Assembly (NCBI GenBank): GCA_000385055.1
Contig: ARRL01000003.1
Location: 123,460 to 176,000, forward strand
DNA: 52,541 nt
DNA from: a gamma proteobacterium SCGC AAA168-P09
Lineage (GTDB): Bacteria; Pseudomonadota; Gammaproteobacteria; Magnimaribacterales; D2472
Direction of reading: 5' to 3'
Shown: positions 10,211-20,302 of the stretch, piece after piece
Numbering within the stretch: the stretch's first letter is position 1
How the letters are laid out: every line of letters starts with the position of its first letter
The notes under the pieces: generated by a model
The model's database searches: none
What the model saw: the letters and a program-made list of their open reading frames with translations, nothing else
What the model was told of the DNA's origin: nothing
Made by a program: the position numbers and the translations under genes

Positions 10211-10213
10211 ATA

Positions 10214-10330
10214 TTAACCTTGCCTTTGTTTATGTTTTTGGTCTGTTTTACAGATAACAAAAAGAACGCCATTACGCCTTACAATTTTGCAATTTCTGCA
10301 TATTTTTTTTACTGATGCTTTAACTTTCAT
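10214..10330 (-). CDS. rpmJ: 50S ribosomal protein L36
   Basis: This tiny gene encodes 38 residues starting [20 protein letters not shown] and ending KHKQRQG. Cys11, Cys14, Cys27 and His32 form the zinc ribbon of the zinc-binding type of L36, which binds 23S rRNA in the large subunit. It lies between secY and rpsM with gaps of one and three bases, its standard place. Confidence 0.96.
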   Translation of the reverse strand: MKVKASVKKICRNCKIVRRNGVLFVICKTDQKHKQRQG

Positions 10331-10331
10331 A

Positions 10332-11633
10332 TTACCTTTTATAGTTTTTTAAATTAGCTTTCTTCATTAAAGAAGCATATTGGGATGACATCATATGTGA
10401 TTGAACTTGAGCCATGAAATCCATAAGCACAACAACGATAATTAATACAGATGTGCCGCCTACTGAAATAGTTGGAGATATACCAGCAAAATTAATAAGT
10501 GCTAGCGGAAGCAAACATATAAGTGTTAAATAAATTGCGCCAAATACAGTGAGTCTAGCAAGTACAGAATCTATATAGTTTGCAGTTTGCTCCCCAGGCC
10601 TTATACCAGCAATGTATGCTCCAGAACGTTTTAAGTTATCAGATACTTCTCTAGTATTAAAAGTTAACGCAAGCCAGATAAAACAGAAACTAATAATCAA
10701 TCCAGCAAAAACTAAAATATAAAGTGGCTGACCAGGATTGAGTGCTAAAGAAAAACTTTGAAGGAATCCAAAAGATTCACTCTGACCAAACCATGTAGAA
10801 AGAGAAGCTGGAAAGAGTAAAAATGTACTTGCAAATATTGCAGGTATAACTCCAGCCATATTAACTTTAAATGGAAGATGACTTGTTTGGGCTTGCATTA
10901 ATTTTCTGCCTTGCTGCCTTTGTGCATAATTAACAGTAATTCTTCTTTGGCCTCTTTCAATAAATACAACAACAGCTATAACTGCCATTGATAAAAGACC
11001 AATAGCTATAAGAAGGAGCACACTTATGTCACCTTGTCTTGATTGCTCAAGCGCTTGTCCAATTGCTCCTGGTATTCCAGTTAAAATACTTGTAGCAATA
11101 ATAATGGATATTCCATTACCGATACCTCTTTCAGAAACCTGTTCACCTAACCACATTAAAAACATTGTTCCAGCAACAACAGAGAATACTGCTGAAATAA
11201 AAAATGATGGTCCTGGTGTATATGCTAAACCACTTGCAGATAATGTTACTGCTAATGCTGATGCTTGAATGAATGCAAGAACTGCTGTTCCATAACGCGT
11301 ATATTGGGTAATAGTATTTCTACCAGCTTGACCATCTTTCTTGAGCTCTTGAAGGTATGGAATTGAATTAGAAAACAATTGCATAATAATTGCTGATGAT
11401 ATGTAAGGGACCACATTAAGTGCAAAGATACTCATTCTTTCCAGAGCACCTCCTGAAAAGAGATTAAACATCTCAATTATAGTTCCTTGATTTTGATCAA
11501 ACAAAGCAGCAAGTCTATCTGGGTCTATTCCAGGAATAGGAATATGAGTTCCAATTCTATAAACAAGAATTGCAACAAATACAAATCGTAATCTTTTCCA
11601 AAGATCACTCATGCCCTGTCCCTGATCAGCCAT
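10332..11633 (-). CDS. secY: Preprotein translocase channel subunit SecY
   Basis: SecY forms the inner-membrane channel for Sec-dependent export and membrane insertion. The 433-residue protein opens with [20 protein letters not shown], includes the plug-region segment [20 protein letters not shown], and shows about ten hydrophobic membrane spans. The cytoplasmic loop [20 protein letters not shown] and the later [12 protein letters not shown] segment match the SecA and ribosome docking sites. It is at its usual place between rplO and rpmJ. Partners secE (34796) and secA (50956) are also in the window. Confidence 0.97.
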   Translation of the reverse strand: MADQGQGMSDLWKRLRFVFVAILVYRIGTHIPIPGIDPDRLAALFDQNQGTIIEMFNLFSGGALERMSIFALNVVPYISSAIIMQLFSNSIPYLQELKKDGQAGRNTITQYTRYGTAVLAFIQASALAVTLSASGLAYTPGPSFFISAVFSVVAGTMFLMWLGEQVSERGIGNGISIIIATSILTGIPGAIGQALEQSRQGDISVLLLIAIGLLSMAVIAVVVFIERGQRRITVNYAQRQQGRKLMQAQTSHLPFKVNMAGVIPAIFASTFLLFPASLSTWFGQSESFGFLQSFSLALNPGQPLYILVFAGLIISFCFIWLALTFNTREVSDNLKRSGAYIAGIRPGEQTANYIDSVLARLTVFGAIYLTLICLLPLALINFAGISPTISVGGTSVLIIVVVLMDFMAQVQSHMMSSQYASLMKKANLKNYKR

Positions 11634-11636
11634 ATC

Positions 11637-12140
11637 TTACTTAGATTCCTTATCTTTTTTTTCAAACTTTTTTAGTTCAGTTTTTTCTTTTAACTCAGCA
11701 ATAGTTCCACCAGCTTTTTCAATGGATGCCTTAGCACCTTTAGTAACCTTGATACCTTCAACATTTACCTTTGATGTAAGGTCAAAAGTGCCAAAAATTT
11801 TAACTTTTTTAACTGCTTTAGAAATAATTTTTTTCTCTTTTAGTGTCTCGATAGTAACTATATCTAGACCATCAATATTCTTAACATTAACTTCTTTTAA
11901 ATGATTATTTTTCCTAGATGAAAAACCAAATTTTGGCAATCTCATTTGCAATGGCATCTGTCCACCCTCAAAACCAGGCCTTACTCCACCACCAGTTCTT
12001 GATTTTTGTCCTTTATGGCCTCTTCCAGCAGTCTTACCAGTGCCTGAACCCATGCCTCTTCCAACTCTTTTTCTATTTTGAGCAGTTCCCTGATTGGTTA
12101 GACTATTAAGTGTCATTATGTTTGTATCATTTTCGCTCAT
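11637..12140 (-). CDS. rplO: 50S ribosomal protein L15
   Basis: L15 is a late-assembly large-subunit protein. The hallmark glycine-rich segment KRVGRGMGSGTGKTAGRGHK and the RPGFEGGQMPLQMRLPKFGF block are present. I choose ATG 12140 (167 residues, MSENDTNIMTLNSL), two bases beyond the rpmD stop codon, because AGGA lies at good spacing before it. The frame is open to 12161, inside rpmD. ATG 12116 aligns best with the E. coli start but has no clear ribosome-binding site. The C-terminus is extended by a Lys/Glu-rich tail. Confidence 0.95.
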   Translation of the reverse strand: MSENDTNIMTLNSLTNQGTAQNRKRVGRGMGSGTGKTAGRGHKGQKSRTGGGVRPGFEGGQMPLQMRLPKFGFSSRKNNHLKEVNVKNIDGLDIVTIETLKEKKIISKAVKKVKIFGTFDLTSKVNVEGIKVTKGAKASIEKAGGTIAELKEKTELKKFEKKDKESK

Positions 12141-12141
12141 C

Positions 12142-12330
12142 TTAATTTTCCTGAATCTCAATCATGTCAGATATCTTGTTAACTAATCCACGGTTGCTTG
12201 GAGTATCTAAAACTGTAACTGTTTGATTGAGTTTCTTGAAACCCAACCCTTTTATACATAGCTTGTGTCTTTTCATTCTACCAATTCCACTTTTAACCAG
12301 TTTTAATGTCATTGTTTTTTCTTTATTCAT
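12142..12330 (-). CDS. rpmD: 50S ribosomal protein L30
   Basis: The 62-residue protein has the L30 pattern [20 protein letters not shown] followed by [20 protein letters not shown], matching the E. coli protein (59 residues) over its length. L30 binds 23S rRNA in the large subunit. The start overlaps the rpsE stop by four bases (ATGA). Confidence 0.95.
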   Translation of the reverse strand: MNKEKTMTLKLVKSGIGRMKRHKLCIKGLGFKKLNQTVTVLDTPSNRGLVNKISDMIEIQEN

Positions 12331-12836
12331 GATGCTTGCTCAACCTTTTTTCCTCTTCTTGCAGCAACAGTCTCTGGGGATTCCATTGCACTTAAAGCGT
12401 TAATAGTAGCTCTAACAACATTTACTGGGTTTGTAGACCCATAACATTTAGCCAGGACATTTTGAACTCCAGCCAATTCAAGAACAGCTCTCATAGCGCC
12501 ACCAGCAATGATTCCAGTACCCTCTGAAGCTGGTTGCATATAAACATTTGCTGATCCATGTTTTGCTTTAACTGGATACCAAAGAGTTGTATTATTTAGT
12601 TCGACTTCCACCATGCTTCTTCTTGCATTTTCCATAGCTTTTTGAATTGCAATAGGCACTTCTTTTGCCTTACCTCTTCCAAAGCCAACTCTTCCATTGC
12701 CGTCACCAACAACAGTAAGTGCTGTGAAACCAAAAATCCTTCCGCCTTTAACAACTTTAGCTACTCTATTTACTTGAACTAACTTTTCCTCAAGAGCATC
12801 TACTTGTTGATTGTTTGCTACATTATTATCTTTCAT
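12327..12836 (-). CDS. rpsE: 30S ribosomal protein S5
   Basis: S5 lies at the mRNA entry site and contributes to decoding accuracy and helicase activity. The 169-residue protein has the N-terminal double-stranded-RNA-binding-like domain ([39 protein letters not shown]) and the C-terminal [18 protein letters not shown] and [15 protein letters not shown] segments. Its length matches the family. rplR lies seven bases upstream. Confidence 0.97.
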   Translation of the reverse strand: MKDNNVANNQQVDALEEKLVQVNRVAKVVKGGRIFGFTALTVVGDGNGRVGFGRGKAKEVPIAIQKAMENARRSMVEVELNNTTLWYPVKAKHGSANVYMQPASEGTGIIAGGAMRAVLELAGVQNVLAKCYGSTNPVNVVRATINALSAMESPETVAARRGKKVEQAS

Positions 12837-12843
12837 AATTTAA

Positions 12844-13191
12844 TTAAAACTCCAGTCCAGCTTTTCTAGCAGAATCTGCTAAAGCTTTTATTCGGCCATG
12901 ATATTTATATCCTGATCTATCAAAAACAACTTTTTTGACTCCATTTTCTATTGCTCTTTCAGCAACTCTCTTACCTACCGCTTCTGCCCCTTCAACGTTA
13001 TTAGATTTTGTATCTGAATCTTTTTCAACAGTTGATGCTGATGCAAGGACCTTAGTTCCTAAACTATCAAAAATTTGAGCATAAAAGTGTTTAGATGATC
13101 TAAATACAGTTAACCTAGGATTTTCTTGATCCATAATATTCATTCTTGTTTTCTTAGCTCTTCTTATTCTTGATAAATTTTTAATACTCAT
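12844..13191 (-). CDS. rplR: 50S ribosomal protein L18
   Basis: L18 binds 5S rRNA and docks it onto the large subunit. The 115-residue protein begins MSIKNLSRIRRAKKTRMNI and has PRLTVFRSSKHFYAQIFD and the C-terminal FDRSGYKYHGRIKALADSAR block, which is diagnostic. It follows rplF after two bases. Confidence 0.96.
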   Translation of the reverse strand: MSIKNLSRIRRAKKTRMNIMDQENPRLTVFRSSKHFYAQIFDSLGTKVLASASTVEKDSDTKSNNVEGAEAVGKRVAERAIENGVKKVVFDRSGYKYHGRIKALADSARKAGLEF

Positions 13192-13193
13192 TT

Positions 13194-13736
13194 TTATGCT
13201 CCAGCTGCTTTCTTCGCTTCTTTTCTTCTTACGTTTTCGTCAGAGTATCTAACTCCCTTGCCCTTGTATGGCTCTGGAGGTCTAAATGCTCTAATCTCAG
13301 CAGCAGCTTGTCCTAAAATTTGTTTATTATGGCTTTTGAGAACAACTTCTGTTTGAGAAGGAGTTTCCACTTGAACCTCTTCAGGTAATTGGTACTTAAC
13401 AGGATGAGAAAAACCAAGAGTTAATTCAAGAAGTTTCCCAGAAGCTTTAGCTCTATAACCAACCCCTTTAAGCTCTAATTTCTTTTCAAAACCTTGAGAT
13501 ACCCCAATAACCATATTGTTAACAATAGCTCTTGTAGTTCCAGCTAAAGCAACAGACTGCTGATTCTCTTCGTCATATTTAACATTAATAATATTATCTG
13601 ACACTTCAAGTGAAACAGTTTCTGGAAGATCAAATGTTATCTCGCCGACTTTACCTTTGACTTCAATTAAAGAGTCAGTGACATTAACAGTAACGCCATC
13701 AACTATTTCGATAGGATTCTTTGCTACTCTAGACAT
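13194..13736 (-). CDS. rplF: 50S ribosomal protein L6
   Basis: L6 binds near the sarcin-ricin loop and the factor-binding site. I start it at 13736 (MSRVAKNPIEIVDGVTVNV, 180 residues), which aligns with the universal L6 start and lies one base after the rpsH stop. An open extension to 13787 would lie inside rpsH. The middle has GTTRAIVNNMVIGVSQGFEK and GVGYRAKASG, and the C-terminus has PPEPYKGKGVRYSDENVRRK. Confidence 0.97.
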   Translation of the reverse strand: MSRVAKNPIEIVDGVTVNVTDSLIEVKGKVGEITFDLPETVSLEVSDNIINVKYDEENQQSVALAGTTRAIVNNMVIGVSQGFEKKLELKGVGYRAKASGKLLELTLGFSHPVKYQLPEEVQVETPSQTEVVLKSHNKQILGQAAAEIRAFRPPEPYKGKGVRYSDENVRRKEAKKAAGA

Positions 13737-13737
13737 A

Positions 13738-14133
13738 TTAAAATACCTCACACAAAATTTCACCACCAACATTTTTAGATTTAGCATCTTTATCTGTCAT
13801 TAGGCCTTGGTTAGTGGAAACAATATATGCTCCTAATCCATTCTTTACTGACTTAAGATCATTCGAGGCAGAATATTTTCTTAAACTTGGCTTACTAATT
13901 CTTTTAATAGTCTTGATCACAGGGGCTGAGTTGTGATATTTCAAGACAACATTGATAAATGGTTTACCATCAACGTCAGTTTTTGAACAACTTTTTATAT
14001 AACCTTCTGTTACTAAAACGTTTACTAGCTCGTGTTTAAGCTTTGAATAAGGAACTACTACGTCAACCTTGCCGCGCATTAGACCATTACGAATTCTTGT
14101 TAAACAATCTGCTATAGGATCTTGAAAACTCAT
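13738..14133 (-). CDS. rpsH: 30S ribosomal protein S8
   Basis: S8 is a primary 16S rRNA binder and, in E. coli, the translational repressor of the spc operon. The 131-residue protein starts MSFQDPIADCLTRIRNGLMR and ends STNQGLMTDKDAKSKNVGGE followed by ILCEVF, both diagnostic. I could not identify an S8 target on the mRNA by eye. Confidence 0.96.
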   Translation of the reverse strand: MSFQDPIADCLTRIRNGLMRGKVDVVVPYSKLKHELVNVLVTEGYIKSCSKTDVDGKPFINVVLKYHNSAPVIKTIKRISKPSLRKYSASNDLKSVKNGLGAYIVSTNQGLMTDKDAKSKNVGGEILCEVF

Positions 14134-14140
14134 ATTATTT

Positions 14141-14446
14141 TTACCAACTTGATTTAACTAAACCAGGTATGTCTCCTCTCATTGCTGCTTCTCTAAGCTT
14201 GATCCTGCTAAGGCCAAACTTTCTATACACTGCATGAGGTCTACCAGTTACCTGACATCTTCTTACAACTCTTGATGGACTAGAATTTCTTGGAAGTTTT
14301 TGAAACTTTATTGATGCTTCATATCTTTCTTCACTACTAGCATTTTCATCACTCATAATTGTCTGTAAAGCAGCTCTTTTTTCTGCATATTTTGCAACCA
14401 TCTTGATTCTTTTATGCTCTCTAGCAATCATTGATTTTTTTGCCAT
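14141..14446 (-). CDS. rpsN: 30S ribosomal protein S14 (zinc-free form)
   Basis: The 101-residue protein is the long form without the CxxC zinc motifs. It has [20 protein letters not shown] at the N-terminus and [40 protein letters not shown] at the C-terminus. S14 is a late-assembly head protein of the 30S subunit. It lies between rplE (gap nine bases) and rpsH (gap seven bases). Confidence 0.96.
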   Translation of the reverse strand: MAKKSMIAREHKRIKMVAKYAEKRAALQTIMSDENASSEERYEASIKFQKLPRNSSPSRVVRRCQVTGRPHAVYRKFGLSRIKLREAAMRGDIPGLVKSSW

Positions 14447-14455
14447 ATTTATTAC

Positions 14456-14995
14456 CTATCTTTTAAATGGGAACTCTAAAACTTCAAGTAAAGCTTTAGC
14501 ATCCTCTTTGTTTGTTGCAGAAGTATTAATACAAACATCCATACCTCTAATAGTATCTACATTGTCGAACTTGATTTCCGGAAAAATAATTTGCTCTTTG
14601 ATACCAAAATTATAATTTCCTTGTCCATCAAAAGATTTTGGATTCAAACCTCTAAAATCTCTTTCCCTTGGAATAGCTATATCAATAAGTCTTTCCATAA
14701 AATCATACATTTTGTCGCCACGCAGAGTTACTTTGCAGCCTAGAGGCCAACCTTCTCTAATTTTAAAACTTGCAACTGATTTTCTAGCTTTTGTTACAAC
14801 AGGTTTTTGTCCGGCTATAGCAGTCATATTTTGAACAGCTGATTCAAGATATTTCTTATCATTTGCTGCCTCTCCAACACCCATATTTATTACTACCTTA
14901 GTAAGTTTAGGTACCGCCATAATATTTTTAATGCCTAGCTTTTCCTGAAGAACAGCTTTAAGCTCATTGTTATATCTTTCTCTTAAATTTGACAT
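14456..14995 (-). CDS. rplE: 50S ribosomal protein L5
   Basis: L5 binds 5S rRNA and contacts the P-site tRNA and S13 across a subunit bridge. The 179-residue protein has [40 protein letters not shown] and [20 protein letters not shown], which are diagnostic. Its length equals the E. coli protein. Its start codon directly abuts the rplX stop. Confidence 0.97.
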   Translation of the reverse strand: MSNLRERYNNELKAVLQEKLGIKNIMAVPKLTKVVINMGVGEAANDKKYLESAVQNMTAIAGQKPVVTKARKSVASFKIREGWPLGCKVTLRGDKMYDFMERLIDIAIPRERDFRGLNPKSFDGQGNYNFGIKEQIIFPEIKFDNVDTIRGMDVCINTSATNKEDAKALLEVLEFPFKR

Positions 14996-15322
14996 CTACT
15001 TAATCTCTTTATTATCAGATTTAAATAATCTAATTTTTTTTCCATCTTTATCAGTTGCATAAGCAATTTTATCTTTTGATTTCTTGCCTGGATTCCATAT
15101 TGCTAAATTAGATAAGGCAATTGCAGCCTCTTGTTCAACAACGCCTCCAGTAATACCCATTTCTGGATTCGGTTTGGTGTGCTTTTTCACCATATTTATT
15201 CCAGTAACAATAGCCTTATTTTTATTTTTTATAATTTTTCTCAAAGTACCTTTTTTGCCCAGATCCCTTCCAGCTACAACAATGACTTCGTCACCTGTTC
15301 TCAGTTTTGTAGGAGTTATCAT
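14996..15322 (-). CDS. rplX: 50S ribosomal protein L24
   Basis: L24 initiates large-subunit assembly and borders the exit tunnel. The 108-residue protein has the KOW-type opening TKLRTGDEVIVVAGRDLGKK and the GINMVKKHTKPNPEMGITGG block. It lies between rplN (two-base gap) and rplE (directly adjacent). Confidence 0.96.
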   Translation of the reverse strand: MITPTKLRTGDEVIVVAGRDLGKKGTLRKIIKNKNKAIVTGINMVKKHTKPNPEMGITGGVVEQEAAIALSNLAIWNPGKKSKDKIAYATDKDGKKIRLFKSDNKEIK

Positions 15323-15324
15323 TA

Positions 15325-15693
15325 TTAAATTACCTCCGGAGCTAATGAGAGAATTTTCATATGCTTTCCATCTCTTAACTCTCTTGTCACAGGTCCAAAT
15401 ACACGCGTACCTATTGGAGCTTTTTGATTGTTGATTAATACAGCTGCATTTTCATCAAATTTAATTAAAGACCCATCTCTTCTTCTAACGCCCTTCTTGG
15501 TTCTAACGATTAATGCATCTACAACCTGGCCTTTTTTAACTTTTCCAGTAGGAATAGCTTCTCTTACAGCAACCTTGATGATATCGCCAATATTCGCATA
15601 TCTTCTTTTAGAGCCACCAAGGACCTTAATGCACATTACACTCCTTGCTCCGCTATTGTCAGCAATTTTTAAAAGTGATTGCATCTGAATCAT
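15325..15693 (-). CDS. rplN: 50S ribosomal protein L14
   Basis: L14 lies at a subunit bridge and is the docking site of the silencing factor RsfS. The 122-residue protein starts [20 protein letters not shown] and has [20 protein letters not shown] and [20 protein letters not shown], diagnostic of L14. Its length matches the family. Its ATG shares one base with the rpsQ stop (TAATG). Confidence 0.97.
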   Translation of the reverse strand: MIQMQSLLKIADNSGARSVMCIKVLGGSKRRYANIGDIIKVAVREAIPTGKVKKGQVVDALIVRTKKGVRRRDGSLIKFDENAAVLINNQKAPIGTRVFGPVTRELRDGKHMKILSLAPEVI

Positions 15694-15980
15694 TATTCAC
15701 TCTCCTTAGTTATATTTTCAGCTTGTAAAGAAGGTTGATTATTGCCTTCAACCAAAACCCATGTTTTATTTTTTGAAAATGGTCTACATTCTTTAACAGT
15801 TACAAAGTCACCTATTGCCGCTATATTATTTTCATCATGAGCATGAACTTTTGTTGCTCTCTTCATAACTTTTCCATAAAGCGGATGCTTAACTTTTCTT
15901 TCAATTTTTACAGTTATTGTTTTATCAGCCTTATCGCTTGTAACAACACCTGATAGAACTCTTGGATTAGTTGTATTCAT
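15693..15980 (-). CDS. rpsQ: 30S ribosomal protein S17
   Basis: S17 is a primary 16S rRNA-binding protein with an OB fold. The 95-residue protein has [20 protein letters not shown], the [20 protein letters not shown] segment and [20 protein letters not shown]. It overlaps rpmC by one base (TAATG type), which continues the tight coupling of this cluster. Confidence 0.96.
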   Translation of the reverse strand: MNTTNPRVLSGVVTSDKADKTITVKIERKVKHPLYGKVMKRATKVHAHDENNIAAIGDFVTVKECRPFSKNKTWVLVEGNNQPSLQAENITKESE

Positions 15981-16186
15981 TATTTGCTATCCTGTGATTT
16001 TAATTCGTTCATTAGTGTTTTGATTTTTGCAATTTTTTTTCTAGCTATTCCAAGCTGGTTAGTTTCATTTAGTTGTCCAGTCTTATGTTTGATTCTAAGA
16101 TTAAACTGCTCTTGTCTTGTTGCTACTAATTCTGCATTAAGTTGCTCAAAATTTTTCTTTCTTAGCTCTTGCAATTCTTTATTCAT
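15980..16186 (-). CDS. rpmC: 50S ribosomal protein L29
   Basis: The 68-residue helical hairpin protein has [40 protein letters not shown] and [14 protein letters not shown], matching L29 at the polypeptide exit. Its stop overlaps the rpsQ start and its start codon directly follows the rplP stop. Confidence 0.95.
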   Translation of the reverse strand: MNKELQELRKKNFEQLNAELVATRQEQFNLRIKHKTGQLNETNQLGIARKKIAKIKTLMNELKSQDSK

Positions 16187-16597
16187 TTATACGTCCTTTC
16201 TAATAAAGTGTGTCTTAATTGGAAGCTTTGCAGCTGCTAACTTAAATGCTTCTCTAGCAAGATCTTCTTCAACACCAGCCATTTCAAACATAACTTTTCC
16301 AGGCTGAACTAGAGCAACCCAATACTCAACATTACCTTTACCTTTCCCCATACGAACTTCTAATGGTTTTTTTGTAATAGGCTTATCTGGGAAAATTCTA
16401 ATCCAAATATTTCCGCCCCTTTTAATATGTCTAGTCATAGCTCGTCTTGCTGCTTCTATTTGTCGAGCTGTAATTCGACCTCTATCAGAGGCAACTAAAC
16501 CAAATCTACCAAAAGCAACTGTATTTCCATTTTGTGCAAGGCCTCTGTTTCGACCTTTATGCATTTTTCTAAATTTTGTTTGTTTTGGCTGTAACAT
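16187..16597 (-). CDS. rplP: 50S ribosomal protein L16
   Basis: L16 helps shape the A-site and the elbow contact of aminoacyl-tRNA. The 136-residue protein starts [20 protein letters not shown] and contains [40 protein letters not shown] and [20 protein letters not shown]. Length and order match E. coli L16 (136 residues). Confidence 0.97.
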   Translation of the reverse strand: MLQPKQTKFRKMHKGRNRGLAQNGNTVAFGRFGLVASDRGRITARQIEAARRAMTRHIKRGGNIWIRIFPDKPITKKPLEVRMGKGKGNVEYWVALVQPGKVMFEMAGVEEDLAREAFKLAAAKLPIKTHFIRKDV

Positions 16598-16599
16598 TT

Positions 16600-17259
16600 T
16601 TAATTAACTCCAACTTCAGATTTATATGGATCTTCAGTGATTTCACCCTTAAATACCCAAACTTTTACACCAATAATTCCATAAGTGGTTAAGGCCTCTG
16701 CTGTAGCATAATCAATGTCTGCTCTTAGAGTGTGAAGAGGAACTCTTCCTTCTCTATACCATTCTGTTCTTGCAATTTCAGCCCCATTTAGTCTACCGGA
16801 AACCTCTATTCTTACACCTTTAGCGCTTTGTCTTAGAGCACTTTGAACTGTTCTTTTCATAGCTCTTCTAAACATAACTCTTTTTTCAAGCTGCTGTGCA
16901 ACACCTTCAGCTAGTATCTGAGCATCTAAATCAGGTTTTTTAACTTCTTTAATATTTATTTGAGATGGTTTCTTTACAATTTTTTCTACAGCTTTTTTGA
17001 GGTTATCTATTTCTTCACCTCTTTTACCAATAATAATTCCAGGCCTTGATGTATATATAGAAACTATGAAATTCTCAGCAGATCTTTCTAATTCAATTCT
17101 ACTAATTGAAGAATTTTTTAATTTAGTTTTAAAATACTCTCTAACTTTCAAATCTTGAATTAAATTAGTAGAAAAATCCTTGCCTTTGGCATACCAATTT
17201 GCATTTTGCTTTTTAGATGTGCCTAATCTGAATCCTATTGGATTAACTTTTTGTCCCAT
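16600..17259 (-). CDS. rpsC: 30S ribosomal protein S3
   Basis: S3 lines the mRNA entry tunnel and contributes to helicase activity. The 219-residue protein starts [20 protein letters not shown]. It has a KH domain with [20 protein letters not shown], and a C-terminal domain with [20 protein letters not shown] and [20 protein letters not shown]. The start shares one base with the rplV stop. Confidence 0.97.
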   Translation of the reverse strand: MGQKVNPIGFRLGTSKKQNANWYAKGKDFSTNLIQDLKVREYFKTKLKNSSISRIELERSAENFIVSIYTSRPGIIIGKRGEEIDNLKKAVEKIVKKPSQINIKEVKKPDLDAQILAEGVAQQLEKRVMFRRAMKRTVQSALRQSAKGVRIEVSGRLNGAEIARTEWYREGRVPLHTLRADIDYATAEALTTYGIIGVKVWVFKGEITEDPYKSEVGVN

Positions 17260-17597
17260 TATTTATCCCCTTCGGCTAATATAATTTCAATATGGCAGGT
17301 TGGCTTAATAATCCTATCTGCCCTTCCTCTAGCCCTTGGTTTCATTCTCTTCAATCTCATTCCTTGATTGACGATAATCGATTTGACTGAAAGTAAGTCG
17401 ATATCAGCTTTATTATTGTGCTCTGCATTTGCAATTGCTGATTCAAGAAGTTTTTTAATAACTGCAGAACCTTTTTGCTTATTAAAGATAAGGAAATCCA
17501 TAGCATCTTGGACAGATTTGCCTCTAATAGCATTTGCAACTAGTCCGGCTTTTTGAGGAGAAAGCCGAGTGCCTTTTAAATATGCTCTTGTTTCCAT
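17259..17597 (-). CDS. rplV: 50S ribosomal protein L22
   Basis: L22 spans the large subunit, and its loop forms part of the exit-tunnel constriction targeted by macrolides. The 112-residue protein has [20 protein letters not shown] near the N-terminus and [20 protein letters not shown] in the tunnel loop. Its length matches the family. It overlaps both neighbours by one base. Confidence 0.96.
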   Translation of the reverse strand: METRAYLKGTRLSPQKAGLVANAIRGKSVQDAMDFLIFNKQKGSAVIKKLLESAIANAEHNNKADIDLLSVKSIIVNQGMRLKRMKPRARGRADRIIKPTCHIEIILAEGDK

Positions 17598-17869
17598 TAT
17601 TTAGCCTTCCTATCACCAGAGTGCATTTTAAATGTTCGTGTTATTGCAAATTCTCCAAGTTTATGACCAACCATGTCTTCATTAATATAAACAGGTATAT
17701 GCTGTCTTCCGTTATGAACTGCTATTGTTAGTCCAACCATGGATGGATTTATCATCGACCTTCTAGACCAAGTCTTAATTGGTCTTTTGTCATTTGAAGC
17801 CAATGCAGCCTCTACTCTTTTTTCAAGAGATAAATCTATAAATGGTCCTTTTTTTAATGATCTTGGCAT
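17597..17869 (-). CDS. rpsS: 30S ribosomal protein S19
   Basis: S19 is a head protein that pairs with S13 at the inter-subunit bridge. The 90-residue protein starts [20 protein letters not shown] and has [40 protein letters not shown] and EFAITRTF, which identify it without doubt. It lies five bases downstream of rplB. Confidence 0.97.
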   Translation of the reverse strand: MPRSLKKGPFIDLSLEKRVEAALASNDKRPIKTWSRRSMINPSMVGLTIAVHNGRQHIPVYINEDMVGHKLGEFAITRTFKMHSGDRKAK

Positions 17870-17874
17870 ATTCT

Positions 17875-18702
17875 TTACTTCCTACTTCCTCTTCTTCTTA
17901 TAATTAGGTCATCAGTTCTTTGATTCTTCCTAGTTTTATATCCCTTAGTCGGAACACCCCATGGTGTAGATGGATGTCTACCTCCTGATGTTCTTCCTTC
18001 ACCACCACCATGTGGATGATCTACAGGGTTCATAGCCACACCTCTAACAGTTGGTCTAACGCCTCTCCATCTTTTAGCTCCAGCCTTACCTAATGATTTA
18101 AGATTATTCTCTTGATTTGATACTGTCCCTAAAGTAGCTCTGCATTCCCACAAAACCTTTCTTGTTTCACCTGATTGAAGTCTTAATGTTGCGTATATTC
18201 CTTCTTTAGCAACTAATCTTGCAGATGTTCCAGCACTTCTAGCAAGTTGAGCACCTTTTAAGGGTTTTAATTCAACACAATGAATATTAGTACCTAATGG
18301 AATATCTTTTAGCTTCATGGAGTTACCGACTTTAATTTCACACTTCTCAGATGAAATTACTGCATCGCCTACTTTTAATTTAGAAGGAGCGATGATATAT
18401 CTTCTTTCTCCATCTTTGTATAAAAGTAATGCTATATGAGCAGATCTATTTGGATCATATTCTATTCTTTCAACAACAGCAGGTATATCAAACTTATTTC
18501 TTTTAAAATCAATTACTCTGTAATGTTGTTTATGTCCACCACCCTGATGTCTAACAGTAATTCGTCCGTTATTATTTCTTCCACCATTTTTAGACTTTGC
18601 TCTTGTTAAAGACTTTAGTGGTTTACCTTTATAGAGATCAGACTTTACAGCTATTACACCACGTCTACCTGGACTAGTTGGTTTTGCTTTTATAACTGCC
18701 AT
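17875..18702 (-). CDS. rplB: 50S ribosomal protein L2
   Basis: L2 is needed for subunit association and peptidyl-transferase activity. The 275-residue protein has the N-terminal [20 protein letters not shown] segment. It also has the functionally important block [20 protein letters not shown], with His229 at the position of the essential histidine in E. coli L2. Length and C-terminal [16 protein letters not shown] match the family. It is two bases from rplW. Confidence 0.98.
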   Translation of the reverse strand: MAVIKAKPTSPGRRGVIAVKSDLYKGKPLKSLTRAKSKNGGRNNNGRITVRHQGGGHKQHYRVIDFKRNKFDIPAVVERIEYDPNRSAHIALLLYKDGERRYIIAPSKLKVGDAVISSEKCEIKVGNSMKLKDIPLGTNIHCVELKPLKGAQLARSAGTSARLVAKEGIYATLRLQSGETRKVLWECRATLGTVSNQENNLKSLGKAGAKRWRGVRPTVRGVAMNPVDHPHGGGEGRTSGGRHPSTPWGVPTKGYKTRKNQRTDDLIIRRRGSRK

Positions 18703-18704
18703 GA

Positions 18705-19001
18705 CTAATTAATCCCCTCAAACTGTATTTCAGAATCTTTACTTAATGAAACAAAAGCTTTTTTATAATCAGATCTTTTATAAAGACCGAATCTATTTCT
18801 TTTTCTTTTACCTTTAACAACGGATGTAGTGACCTTTGTTACTTCTACTTTAAATAGCTCTTCAACAGCTTTTTTAATCTCTCTTTTATTTGAATTAAGG
18901 TCAACCTTAAAAACTATTTGTTTTAATTTTTCTCCAACTCTTGCAGATTTTTCAGTGACTATTGGAGACTTGATTAAGGTATATAATTTTTCGTTATGCA
19001 T
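18705..19001 (-). CDS. rplW: 50S ribosomal protein L23
   Basis: L23 is the docking site at the exit tunnel for trigger factor and SRP. The 98-residue protein has [20 protein letters not shown] and the extended-loop region [20 protein letters not shown]. The start overlaps the rplD stop by eight bases (ATGCATAA), which implies translational coupling. Confidence 0.96.
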   Translation of the reverse strand: MHNEKLYTLIKSPIVTEKSARVGEKLKQIVFKVDLNSNKREIKKAVEELFKVEVTKVTTSVVKGKRKRNRFGLYKRSDYKKAFVSLSKDSEIQFEGIN

Positions 19002-19608
19002 CTATCCACTCCTCAATTTTTTTAAACGCATCAGCCGTAACTGCTACTTTTTGAGCTTTGATTAAATTAACTGGATTGATTTCTCTTACGGTTATGATAT
19101 CTACATTAGGTATATTACGAGCTGACAAGTACAAATTTGCATCAAGTTCATCTGTGATTATAAGCACCTTGCTTAATGAAAATTCTTTAAGGAAATTAGC
19201 AATTTCTTTTGTTTTTGGCTTCTCGAGAACGGGTTTTTCAATTGCTACTAATCTACCTTGTCTTAATAGTTCAGAGAAAATAGATCTAATAGCAGCCCTA
19301 TACATCTTCTTATTAATTTTTTTACTATAATCTCTTGGTGTCGCAGCAAAAGTTACACCGCCACCTCGCCATAATGGACTTCTTATGGTACCAGCTCTAG
19401 CTCTACCAGTTCCTTTTTGTCTATAAGGCTTTTTTCCGCCTCCTCTAACTTCAGATCTTGTTTTTTGTTTTGATGTACCTTGTCTTGATCCGGCCATAAA
19501 GCTAACTACAGCTTGATGAACTAAAGATTCATTAAAATCTTTGCTAAAAGCATTATCAGAAATATTAATATCCTGATTCTTTGTTGATGATAGTAATTCT
19601 ATTTTCAT
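18994..19608 (-). CDS. rplD: 50S ribosomal protein L4
   Basis: L4 reaches into the exit tunnel and in E. coli represses the S10 operon. The 204-residue protein has the loop region [40 protein letters not shown] and the globular domain [20 protein letters not shown]. It overlaps rplC by four bases (ATGA). The rpsJ leader here seems too short for the E. coli type of L4 control (see findings). Confidence 0.97.
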   Translation of the reverse strand: MKIELLSSTKNQDINISDNAFSKDFNESLVHQAVVSFMAGSRQGTSKQKTRSEVRGGGKKPYRQKGTGRARAGTIRSPLWRGGGVTFAATPRDYSKKINKKMYRAAIRSIFSELLRQGRLVAIEKPVLEKPKTKEIANFLKEFSLSKVLIITDELDANLYLSARNIPNVDIITVREINPVNLIKAQKVAVTADAFKKIEEWIDA

Positions 19609-20240
19609 GATTTTTTCAAAGCTGGTTTAATTTTTAAATCAGATCCATTAAATCCTGGAACTGCACCCTTGATATAAATAACGTTATTTTCTACATCCAG
19701 ATCAACAATCTTTAAACTTTGAACTGTCTTTTGAACATTACCCATATGGCCTGACATTTTTTTACCTTTCCATACTCTACCCGGTGTTTGACACTGCCCA
19801 ATCGAACCGTGGGCTCTATGAGATAAAGAGTTACCATGAGTTGCATCTTGCATAGCAAAATTGTGCCGTTTAATAACACCCGCATAGCCTTTACCCTTTG
19901 AGGTTCCTGTGACATCAACATACTGACCAACTTCAAATACTTCGGCAGTGAGATGTTTACCAACTTGATACTCTTCTGAAATCTGGTCACTAGATCTAAA
20001 TTCAGCAAGGATACCGGGCTCAAGATTAATTTTTTTGTAGAATTCACTTTTTGATTTATTGATATTGTTTGACTTTTTTGTCTTTGATACAACATAAGCA
20101 TCGTATCCATCTCTTTCAGATGTTTTAATATCAGCTATAAAGTTACCGCATACAGATACCGCAGTAACTGGGACTGACTCTCCGTCTTCTAGGAAAAGAC
20201 GAGTCATTCCAGATTTTTTCCCTATTAAGCCTATGCTCAA
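19605..20240 (-). CDS. rplC: 50S ribosomal protein L3
   Basis: L3 is an early assembly protein close to the peptidyl-transferase centre. The 211-residue protein begins [20 protein letters not shown] and has [20 protein letters not shown] and [20 protein letters not shown]. The start is TTG at 20240, supported by AGGAG six bases upstream; no in-frame ATG is available. The 62-base gap to rpsJ is the largest inside the S10-spc-alpha block. It holds only a short imperfect hairpin (20258-20270). Confidence 0.96.
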   Translation of the reverse strand: MSIGLIGKKSGMTRLFLEDGESVPVTAVSVCGNFIADIKTSERDGYDAYVVSKTKKSNNINKSKSEFYKKINLEPGILAEFRSSDQISEEYQVGKHLTAEVFEVGQYVDVTGTSKGKGYAGVIKRHNFAMQDATHGNSLSHRAHGSIGQCQTPGRVWKGKKMSGHMGNVQKTVQSLKIVDLDVENNVIYIKGAVPGFNGSDLKIKPALKKS

Positions 20241-20302
20241 TTTATTCTCCTTTTACGGGGCTTATAACCCTCTATGGCCGCTAACGCGTTAAAATTTAGG
20301 AT

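Noticed and set aside
13737..13787. Upstream extension of rplF
   Set aside because: It lies entirely within rpsH, and the MSRVAKN start at 13736 is the universal L6 start.
15084..15434. Plus-strand frames opposite rplX and rplN
   Set aside because: They are shadows of the conserved ribosomal genes on the other strand; no ribosome-binding site or family features.
20258..20270. Hairpin before rplC as a terminator
   Set aside because: The stem is five base pairs with a three-base loop and has no T tract; it is probably incidental.
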